A stretch of DNA of 18,740 nucleotides from Candidatus Sigynarchaeota archaeon (GTDB lineage Archaea; Asgardarchaeota; Lokiarchaeia; Sigynarchaeales; Sigynarchaeaceae), in contig JAUQYW010000269.1 in NCBI GenBank assembly GCA_030587525.1, forward strand, positions 1-18,740. The letters run 5' to 3'. The translations under genes were made by a program, and so were the position numbers. Shown piece after piece: positions 13,886-18,740 of this stretch. How positions within the stretch are numbered: position 1 is the stretch's first letter; every line of letters begins with the position of its first letter. A model generated the notes under the pieces. The model made no database searches, was not told the origin of the DNA, and saw only the letters and a list, made by a program, of their open reading frames with translations.

Positions 13886-14300
13886 GATTCGATCATGCCC
13901 GTCACGCGTGCTTTGTTCCAGCGGGATTCCTCGCATTACCACGCGACGCTGGAAATGAGTCAAGAAAAAGCAGAGTTGGCCGGGTTTAATCCTGGGCTTG
14001 AATTCTCGCGGGGATGAGCGCGTGATATTTGGCAGCGTAGCAGTCGGCAGATGGCACGACGCGAGCGAGGGTTGCCGGGAACGATTTTCCGAGCGCGGTG
14101 TGGCGCGCGCGGGCATCCGGCATGCAATGCTCGCCAGTTGACGAATTACACGCCGTTAGAACCAATCTCGCAAAAAATTCTCGTGTATTGCATAAATTGC
14201 TGGTTTCAATGCACCATGCTAATACGCGGCATCGTTCCGATTCGACTTGATGCTATTATCCTTGCGTGGCCCCGAGAGTGCCGAATCGTGCTTTGAGAAA
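13886..14300. other. GC-rich, hairpin-rich non-coding stretch in the divergent intergenic region
   Basis: The stretch between the pgk promoter and the amidohydrolase promoter has no convincing reading frame. It holds several inverted repeats. TTCCAGCG (13916-13923) pairs with CGCTGGAA (13947-13954) around an inner TCGC/GCGA. CGGGAA-cgat-TTTCCG lies at 14076-14091. CGATTCG (14238-14244) pairs with CGAATCG (14282-14288). Its first half (to about 14140) is GC-rich, the second AT-richer. It could contain an RNA gene or long regulatory leaders. No tRNA T-loop or other known RNA motif was found. Confidence 0.3.
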
Positions 14301-14320
14301 AAAACGTTTAAGTTTTTCGG
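14300..14320 (+). promoter_or_regulatory. Possible TATA-box region of the amidohydrolase gene
   Basis: An A-run followed by cgtttaagtttttc lies 45-60 bp upstream of the chosen ATG. This is the right distance for a BRE/TATA pair with a short leader. A Shine-Dalgarno-like AAAGGT (14348-14353) precedes the ATG. Confidence 0.35.
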
Positions 14321-14360
14321 GGGGAAAAAGATCATAGATTGCCGAATAAAGGTCAATAGC

Positions 14361-15965
14361 ATGATCATCGTTAAAGTGAATAACCAAATTCACCGGATTT
14401 TTGTCGTTGATGGCCATAGCCACGTTGGTTTCGATGTTGACTCCGTGAATAACCCGAATCCAATGGCACCATTTGGTACGATCGATTTCTACAAAAAAAC
14501 CTACTTGGAAGTCATCAAGGTCACAGGCGGTGCACAGTGGAAGTTCAACTCCCGCGGCGTCAATTACGAGTTCCAGATCGTGCCGAACCCGCCCGTGTAC
14601 GAGATCTTCAAGCAAGCCGCGAGCATGGCCGAGCAGTACAAGCAGATGATGGAAAAGCTCGAGAACTCGTGGATGTTCGATTACGGCGTGTGCTTCCCGT
14701 TCCAGGACAAGTATCGTGCCGACAAGCCTGAAGCACTCTACCGGGCCAGCAACGAGCGCATCTCGCAAGTCGTCACGAAATTTCCCGTCTCGCTCAAGAT
14801 GATCGGGTATTGCCGCGTGCATCCCGACGAGGGCCAGAAGGCGCTCGATGAAATCGCGCACTCAGTGACCGTGAAAGGCTTGCGCGGCCTCAAACTTCAC
14901 CCGCGTTCCGAGCAATGGCTCGATCACATAAACTCGCAGAACGCGGTCAACGTCTTGGCACAAGCCGCGAAGTATTCCCTTCCCGTCATCTTCGACACGC
15001 GTGGCAAGGAATCGATCTACCACGTGCACGATCTCACGAAGGCTGCGAAGTCGTATCTGGAACGCAGTGCCCCCGCGCTGGTGCCGCACCTCAAGGTCAT
15101 CATCGGCCACTGCGCTGCCGGGAATTTCGATGACGCGCGCACGTATCAAGCTATATCGGACACGAACAATTATGGCGAGCTCTCCATGGTCCGGTCGCCC
15201 GAATTTGACCAATTCATCGTGGATTTTATGAAGAAAAGCCCCGCGGGCAAGAATTGGTCGCAGCACATCATCTTCGGCAGCGATTTCCCGTACTTCTTCG
15301 AGCGCCACGCGAAGGACATCATCAGCTTCTTGCTCACGAAGCCCTTCTTTGATGCGGGTGGGACCATCGAGGACGTCAAGAACATCCTGGGCGGTAACCT
15401 GCTGCGCATGCTCCCCGATTACACGCTCCCCCAGAAGCAACCGACCCCCATCCCGAACCCGGTCGCGGTGCATGCCAAGGATTCAAGCGCGGGAAAGGCA
15501 ATTGAAGTCATCTCGCGGGTTATCGTGAAGATCATCGAGGATCAGAGCGTCGACATAACGAAGATCATGCCCATGTTCCGGGACAACTTCAACTCGTCGC
15601 GGAACGAGTACTTGATGGGCACCCGGTTTAAAACGGATGGGCAGCAGAAGGACGTGCTGATGATGTGCATGAACTTGATCGGCGACGATATTTACGCCCT
15701 GGGCCCCATCGGTTCCGATGGCACGTGGAACAAGTTCGGTTACTCGTATTTTGACCAGGAAGGCATCGCAGCCCTCAAGGGATTCACCACCGTGAACATG
15801 ATCGACAAGCCCGACGAGGCGTGGAAGCTCATCAAGACGATGTTCACGGAGACCAAGCAAGAGCAGAAGAAACTCGCCCCGATCCGGCCACCAACGAAGC
15901 CCATGAAAGGTGGGCCGCCAATGGCTGCGAAGCCGGTAAAGCCTATGAAACCCGGGAGCGCATGA
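14361..15965 (+). CDS. Amidohydrolase-2-type metal-dependent hydrolase with extra C-terminal domain
   Basis: A predicted cytosolic metal hydrolase or decarboxylase of the amidohydrolase superfamily TIM-barrel fold; the substrate is unknown. Residues are numbered from the ATG at 14361, chosen because AAAGGT precedes it and the family motif DGHSH follows near the N-terminus; the in-frame extension upstream looks non-coding. Metal-ligand candidates are His19 and His21 (DGHSHVG), the KLHP segment at 178-181 with His180, His250 (IIGHCAAG) and Asp308 (GSDFPYF), in the usual order. The barrel ends near residue 350. About 170 further residues form a separate domain (AIEVISRVIVKIIEDQ, then DNFNSSRNEYLMGTRF). 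The end is a low-complexity tail of about 30 residues rich in Pro, Lys, Met and Gly. It stands alone, divergent from pgk-gap and convergent with UPF0147. Confidence 0.85.
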   Translation: MIIVKVNNQIHRIFVVDGHSHVGFDVDSVNNPNPMAPFGTIDFYKKTYLEVIKVTGGAQWKFNSRGVNYEFQIVPNPPVYEIFKQAASMAEQYKQMMEKLENSWMFDYGVCFPFQDKYRADKPEALYRASNERISQVVTKFPVSLKMIGYCRVHPDEGQKALDEIAHSVTVKGLRGLKLHPRSEQWLDHINSQNAVNVLAQAAKYSLPVIFDTRGKESIYHVHDLTKAAKSYLERSAPALVPHLKVIIGHCAAGNFDDARTYQAISDTNNYGELSMVRSPEFDQFIVDFMKKSPAGKNWSQHIIFGSDFPYFFERHAKDIISFLLTKPFFDAGGTIEDVKNILGGNLLRMLPDYTLPQKQPTPIPNPVAVHAKDSSAGKAIEVISRVIVKIIEDQSVDITKIMPMFRDNFNSSRNEYLMGTRFKTDGQQKDVLMMCMNLIGDDIYALGPIGSDGTWNKFGYSYFDQEGIAALKGFTTVNMIDKPDEAWKLIKTMFTETKQEQKKLAPIRPPTKPMKGGPPMAAKPVKPMKPGSA

Positions 15966-15990
15966 ATTGGCAGAACAACGTGGTCTCGAA

Positions 15991-16053
15991 TTTCAGGATT
16001 TTTCCTCTTTTTCAATTTAGAAGTTCAATATTTCTCAAAAACAATTCAAAAAC
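15991..16053. terminator. Bidirectional T-rich terminator between amidohydrolase and UPF0147
   Basis: The 111-bp convergent gap has T5 runs on the + strand at 15999-16012 (for the amidohydrolase). It has A5 runs at 16034-16053 that read as T5 runs on the - strand (for UPF0147). No strong hairpin accompanies them, as is usual in archaea. Confidence 0.45.
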
Positions 16054-16076
16054 AAGAAATACGCTGCGAGAACTGT

Positions 16077-16340
16077 TTAATCACGTATGGTCTCGAGCTG
16101 CGATACGATCCGGTAAATTTGGGTTCGCACGTGCACGGGGCAGTTTGGATCCACGGAAACATCTTCCAAACGAGAAATCGCATTGCTCGCACGGACCGCT
16201 GCCGTGCCTTTCCCTTTATGAAGGTCGTTCAAGGCTTCATCGGCACATTTTCGAATGTTTCTTGGTACTGTATTGTTTTCCGATATTTTCTTCAGCATAA
16301 AATCGATCTGCGTTATTGCCTGCTTGTTATCTTCGGCCAT
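16077..16340 (-). CDS. UPF0147 family protein
   Basis: A small (87-residue) all-helical protein of the UPF0147 family, conserved across archaea and of unknown function. Recognisable segments are the N-terminal helix ITQIDFMLKKISEN, then TVPRNIRKCADEALNDL, a short basic stretch with KGTAAVRASNAISRLED, and DPNCPVHVRTQIYRIVSQLE at the end. The length matches the family. I chose the ATG at 16340 (MAEDNKQ) rather than the GTG three codons upstream, since the GGTGGT overlapping that GTG serves as the ribosome binding site. It is a single gene with its own promoter. Confidence 0.88.
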   Translation of the reverse strand: MAEDNKQAITQIDFMLKKISENNTVPRNIRKCADEALNDLHKGKGTAAVRASNAISRLEDVSVDPNCPVHVRTQIYRIVSQLETIRD

Positions 16341-16395
16341 GGGCACCACCAGAAGGCTTGACCAAAATTAATTTACAATTGTTTTTAATGAAGCG

Positions 16396-16406
16396 ATTTA
16401 AAAAAG
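16396..16406 (-). promoter_or_regulatory. TATA-like box of the UPF0147 gene
   Basis: On the - strand TTTTTTAAATC lies about 55-65 bp upstream of the ATG, giving an expected start of transcription about 35 nt before the gene. The rest of 16341-16539 holds no gene that I can support. Confidence 0.4.
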
Positions 16407-16539
16407 TGATTCGGTTTTTGAAAAAAATGCCATGAAAAAACGCCATTGCACAATTATTCTTGAAGAAATACCATGGCACACGACATTATCATCAATTCAG
16501 TTTCGTGTGTTGATCTCGATACGGAATTTCATCTTATTC

Positions 16540-16575
16540 AAAAATAATCCGAAAAAAAAGAAGAAATATATTTTT
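16540..16575 (-). terminator. T-rich terminator of zinc-ribbon gene A
   Basis: After the TGA stop (16578-16576) the - strand shows T-rich sequence, including a T6 run and a T8 run (complement of 16571-16576 and 16552-16559 respectively read as A/T runs), consistent with an intrinsic archaeal 3' end. Confidence 0.4.
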
Positions 16576-16986
16576 TCAAACGCCCTTTCTAAGATTTGCA
16601 GCACAATTACCGCAAAAGACAGCTTCCGGCAGGTTCACAGTGCCACAGAATGGGCACGTGATACATTGTCCTGGCAACGTCGTGTTGGATCTAGCCTGCG
16701 GGTTTTCTATATCCCACCAAGGTATAGAAGATTGGCTCGTGGGAGGAGGGGGAGGATTGTAATAGCTGGTCACGGGTGGCCGATGATATGAATTCGATGG
16801 ACTCTGACTGCCAGCTGACCTTGTTATCCAATAAATAATGGGAAGGACTATGCCGAGAATTGGTAAAACCAAGATGAAAGAATAATAAAAAAACATCCCA
16901 GTAGCAAACATTTGTATCAAGCACACCACTGAAAGGCAAAATATACCGCAGCTTCCATTCCCCCTTCTACGATAATAATATGGCAT
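16576..16986 (-). CDS. Two-TM zinc-ribbon membrane protein, paralogue A
   Basis: Function unknown. The 136 residues show: a short basic Tyr/Arg N-terminus (MPYYYRRR), a CxxxC pair at residues 13 and 17 at the membrane edge, two hydrophobic helices (about 14-33 and 37-54), and a linker rich in Pro, Ser and Tyr with a PPPPP run. A C-terminal zinc ribbon (CPFCG, then FCGNC) has Cys111, Cys114, Cys125 and Cys128. Both ends should face the cytoplasm by the positive-inside rule. The ATG has AGGTG upstream at good spacing. It shares architecture and motifs with the two neighbours but is the most divergent, and its DNA is AT-richer. Zinc ribbons of this type often mediate protein contacts, which is family-level inference only. 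Confidence 0.8.
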   Translation of the reverse strand: MPYYYRRRGNGSCGIFCLSVVCLIQMFATGMFFYYSFILVLPILGIVLPIIYWITRSAGSQSPSNSYHRPPVTSYYNPPPPPTSQSSIPWWDIENPQARSNTTLPGQCITCPFCGTVNLPEAVFCGNCAANLRKGV

Positions 16987-17032
16987 TCAAAGCACCTTTT
17001 AGTATATTTGTTAGTAGAATAATTCGGGGAAT

Positions 17033-17042
17033 GAGATATAAA
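17033..17042 (-). promoter_or_regulatory. TATA box of zinc-ribbon gene A
   Basis: On the - strand TTTATATCTC lies 47-56 bp upstream of the ATG, a good match to the archaeal TATA consensus and spacing, with a predicted leader of about 25 nt. It does not share the upstream block seen in paralogues B and C. Confidence 0.5.
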
Positions 17043-17149
17043 CCAATATGTACGGTAATGGGCTAAGATTCTATACATCTTATATTAGAATTTGCCGTTT
17101 AAATGGTATAAAAAAGAGTATAAGCATAGCAAAATGCAAACACGTTGTT

Positions 17150-17221
17150 TTCTACACGTTTCCTTTAATCGTGCGTAATGGACTGGAACTTTCATAAAAA
17201 AAACAAATATTCTACACGTTT
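17150..17221. repeat. 12-bp direct repeat ttctacacgttt, 60 bp apart
   Basis: The exact 12-mer occurs at 17150-17161 and 17210-17221. The second copy covers the last codons and stop of paralogue B. The first lies in the gap behind it, together with a T8 tract on the - strand (17197-17204 region) that probably terminates paralogue B. It may be a small duplicated gene tail or chance. Confidence 0.35.
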
Positions 17222-17637
17222 TTTCGGAGAGCTGCAGCGCAGTTCCCGCAAAAGGCTGCGTTTTGCGGGTTCATCGCGCCGCAGAACGGGCATGCGATGC
17301 CTTGCGCCGCGGGTGCACTGGGCGTGACTGGGAGGTTTGCGGGTGCCACGTTGCCCGTCTCCCATGCCGGCACCGGCGCTTGGCTCGTTGGCGGGTTGTA
17401 ATATTGCGGTGTGGGCTGTCCATACGAAGGCGACTTGCTTGGCCTCGAGCCTGCCGACGCCTTCACGACCCAGTAGATGATGGGAATCACGATGCCGATG
17501 ATCGCGAGCACCACCAAGCCGAGCAAGCTCGACTGTATGATTTGACCAGTGCCGATCAAGATCGCAAGAATCATGACTGCAAAGCAGAATAAACTGCAGC
17601 TACAGTTGGATCTCCTTCGATAATAGTAGTAAGGCAT
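17212..17637 (-). CDS. Two-TM zinc-ribbon membrane protein, paralogue B
   Basis: Function unknown. From the ATG at 17637 it is 141 residues: MPYYYYRRR basic start, Cys-rich membrane edge (NCSCSLFC), and two hydrophobic helices (about residues 18-35 and 39-57, the second ending GIVIPIIYWVVKAS). A Gln/Pro/Tyr linker contains PQYYNPP and VPAWETG. The zinc ribbon has Cys116, Cys119, Cys130 and Cys133 in CxxC-x10-CxxC spacing and ends ALRKNV. The ATG was chosen over an in-frame TTG five codons upstream because its start then aligns with paralogue A and GAGAGTGA sits upstream. It is closest to paralogue C: the linker words and ribbon CPFCGAMNPQ are near-identical. It has its own promoter. Confidence 0.82.
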   Translation of the reverse strand: MPYYYYRRRSNCSCSLFCFAVMILAILIGTGQIIQSSLLGLVVLAIIGIVIPIIYWVVKASAGSRPSKSPSYGQPTPQYYNPPTSQAPVPAWETGNVAPANLPVTPSAPAAQGIACPFCGAMNPQNAAFCGNCAAALRKNV

Positions 17638-17679
17638 AAGGGTCACTCTCAAAGTGTTATGTAATCTTCAGCATCGGGG

Positions 17680-17704
17680 TTTTAAATACACATGCTTGAT
17701 CCTC
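17680..17704 (-). promoter_or_regulatory. Promoter of zinc-ribbon gene B with block shared with gene C
   Basis: The - strand holds TATTTAAAA (17688-17680), 43 bp or more upstream of the ATG, preceded by a GATCAAGCATGTG block. Over 25 bp it matches the equivalent region of gene C at 19 positions, including the BRE area. This suggests a duplicated promoter or shared regulation. Confidence 0.5.
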
Positions 17705-17796
17705 AAAGCCCCCAGATCAGAAGTATATCTTATCCGCACATCAAACTTGTCAAGGACCGCTGGGGGAGTTAGGATTCCAGTGAATGATGATCCGGC

Positions 17797-17812
17797 GAAA
17801 AATAACGTTATT
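17797..17812 (-). terminator. Hairpin/T-run terminator of zinc-ribbon gene C
   Basis: The palindrome AATAACGTTATT (17801-17812) begins at the last base of the TGA stop of gene C and ends in T5 on the - strand. The rest of the B-C gap holds the promoter of gene B. Confidence 0.4.
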
Positions 17813-18216
17813 CACATTCCTTTCCGGAGACTAGATGCGCAATTACCACAAAACGCAGCTTCCTGTGGATTCATGGCCCCGCAGAATGGGCACTTTATGC
17901 CTTGCCCCGCGGGTGCAACGGGTGTGATTGGAGGGCTTCCCGTCTCCCATGCCGGTACCGGTTGGTTCGGGGGCGGGTTATAATATTGCGGCGTGGACTG
18001 TCCATTCGAAGGCGCTGTGCTTTTCTTCGAGCGTATCGAGGCTTTCACGATCCAGAAGATGATGGGAATCACGATGCCAAGAATCGTTAGTATAACCAAG
18101 GGGAGCATGGTCGGTATAAGGATTTGACCAGTAGCGGTTATGATGATAAGAAATATGAGTGCACAGCAAAATATATCGCAGCTGGGGTTGGTTCGCCTTC
18201 GATAAGCATAGGTCAT
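17812..18216 (-). CDS. Two-TM zinc-ribbon membrane protein, paralogue C
   Basis: Function unknown. The 134 residues comprise: basic MTYAYRRR start, SCDIFCC at the membrane edge, and two hydrophobic helices (about 15-32 and 36-55, with LGIVIPIIFWIVKAS). A Ser/Lys then Pro/Tyr-rich linker contains PQYYNPP and VPAWETG. The C-terminal zinc ribbon has Cys109, Cys112, Cys123 and Cys126, ending SLRKGM. The ATG has GGAG (18228-18225) at good distance. It is the upstream-most of three tandem copies; B and C look like the more recent duplicates. Possible roles, such as recruiting a cytosolic partner to the membrane, are speculation. Confidence 0.82.
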   Translation of the reverse strand: MTYAYRRRTNPSCDIFCCALIFLIIITATGQILIPTMLPLVILTILGIVIPIIFWIVKASIRSKKSTAPSNGQSTPQYYNPPPNQPVPAWETGSPPITPVAPAGQGIKCPFCGAMNPQEAAFCGNCASSLRKGM

Positions 18217-18260
18217 GATATTCGCTCCGTTTAAAGTGCTACTTTAATTTCAATATAGGA

Positions 18261-18286
18261 GTTAAAAATATACATTCTTGATCTCC
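18261..18286 (-). promoter_or_regulatory. Promoter of zinc-ribbon gene C with block shared with gene B
   Basis: On the - strand a TATATTTTTAA box (18272-18262) lies about 46 bp upstream of the ATG, preceded by GGAGATCAAGAATG. This is the same arrangement and distance as in gene B. Confidence 0.5.
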
Positions 18287-18300
18287 AATATGGTCGGATT

Positions 18301-18374
18301 AAAGGTGTAACTTAAAAAAAGGTTATGAAAAAAACGGAAAAAGGAAATAAATAAACAAGCTCGGCATTCCGGGA
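18301..18374 (-). terminator. Multiple T-run terminator of the acyl-CoA synthetase gene
   Basis: Downstream of the TAA stop the - strand carries several T5-T7 runs within 75 bp, ahead of the gene C promoter. Repeated T runs are typical of archaeal 3' ends. Confidence 0.5.
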
Positions 18375-18740
18375 TTATTTTGCATCCCATTTGCCCTTGG
18401 CACGCAATTGCTTGGCGATTTCCTTGGCTCTCTCCTTTAAAGCCACGTAATCGGTCTTGGCGACGCGATTCAAGGGAATCGTCGCAGGTTCCAAGATTTC
18501 ATAGTGGCTCGGACGCTTGTACGATGCCATCTCGTTAGCCGCTTTTTCCAGCTCCTCAACCTTGAGGACCGTGTCCTTCGTGGCTTTCTCGACAAAGGCC
18601 ATAATACCTTCCGTGAACACCTCGTGCGGGACACCCACGATGGCGATGTTGCCCACCTTCCCCTTGAGCTGCTGCTGGAGAAAATCTTCGATCTCTGGCG
18701 GGTATACTTGGTATCCCTTGGGCTTGATGACGAACTTGCT
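18375..18740 (-). CDS. Acyl-CoA synthetase / AMP-dependent ligase, C-terminal part (5' end outside window)
   Basis: The last 121 residues of an ANL-superfamily enzyme that activates a carboxylic acid with ATP, usually to an acyl-CoA. The reading frame is open to the right edge. It begins within the hinge/A8 motif (KPKGYQVYPPEIE), continues with the C-terminal lid (VGNIAIVGVPHEVFTEG, then SYKRPSHYEIL), and contains the expected catalytic lysine in PLNRVAKTDY (residue 95 of the visible part). It ends in a Lys-rich tail. The adenylation motif and substrate pocket are outside the window, so the substrate cannot be named. Medium/long-chain fatty acid or aryl acid ligases are the likely subfamilies. 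Confidence 0.88.
   Translation of the reverse strand, partial: SKFVIKPKGYQVYPPEIEDFLQQQLKGKVGNIAIVGVPHEVFTEGIMAFVEKATKDTVLKVEELEKAANEMASYKRPSHYEILEPATIPLNRVAKTDYVALKERAKEIAKQLRAKGKWDAK

Noticed and set aside
13960..14010. tRNA-like segment around ccgggtttaatcctgg
   Set aside because: The loop lacks the TTC-purine-A T-loop sequence, and no acceptor or anticodon arms can be drawn.
13880..14116. - strand frame of 78 codons in the divergent gap
   Set aside because: Arg/Pro/Ser-rich with no motif; fits chance openness of GC-rich DNA.
14256..15473. Two long - strand frames opposite the amidohydrolase
   Set aside because: Antisense shadows of a gene with clear catalytic motifs; composition typical of antisense translation.
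16432..16791. + strand frame of 119 codons across the gap and zinc-ribbon gene A
   Set aside because: Half overlaps gene A in antisense; the rest is A/T-run sequence without coding character.
1..18740. CRISPR arrays, insertion sequences or attachment sites
   Set aside because: No regularly spaced repeats, transposase or integrase frames, or matching terminal repeats were seen.

Overview
The window looks archaeal. It carries an archaeal-type phosphoglycerate kinase, a UPF0147 protein (a family essentially confined to archaea), AT-rich TATA-like boxes upstream of most genes, Shine-Dalgarno matches of the GGTGA/GGAG type, and T-run 3' ends. The lineage cannot be fixed from sequence alone. The combination of a giant secreted-looking protein, small zinc-ribbon membrane proteins and a bacterial/eukaryotic-type GAPDH beside an archaeal PGK would fit an Asgard-type or similar mesophilic archaeon, but that is inference.

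Layout. (1) Positions 1-11037, + strand: the 3' part of one giant gene, at least 3,678 codons, still open at the left edge. Its first ~6.4 kb is GC-richer than its last ~4.6 kb. The protein has a beta-rich part with DxDxDG calcium-loop-like motifs, a hydrophobic hairpin, a long alpha-helical/coiled-coil part, and a C-terminal part with regularly spaced helices among beta strands. (2) 11038-11431: a convergent intergenic region with a T-rich 3' tract, a GC-rich segment that folds on paper into a junction, and a separate set of three perfect 7-bp inverted repeats forming a three-way junction. (3) 13770-11432, - strand: a pgk-gap operon for lower glycolysis/gluconeogenesis. (4) 13771-14360: a 590-bp divergent intergenic region with promoters at both ends and a GC-rich, hairpin-rich middle. 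(5) 14361-15965, + strand: an amidohydrolase-2-type metal hydrolase with an extra C-terminal domain and a Pro/Lys/Met-rich tail. (6) 16340-16077, - strand: UPF0147. (7) 16986-16576, 17637-17212 and 18216-17812, all - strand: three paralogous two-TM proteins with a C-terminal zinc ribbon, each with its own promoter and terminator. (8) 18740-18375, - strand: the C-terminal end of an acyl-CoA synthetase/AMP ligase, cut by the right edge.

How they work together. Only pgk and gap form an evident functional unit, interconverting glyceraldehyde-3-phosphate and 3-phosphoglycerate. The zinc-ribbon genes are a tandem family. The giant gene, the amidohydrolase, UPF0147 and the synthetase show no visible functional link. 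The least explained parts are the giant protein, the two structured non-coding stretches after it, and the expanded zinc-ribbon family.
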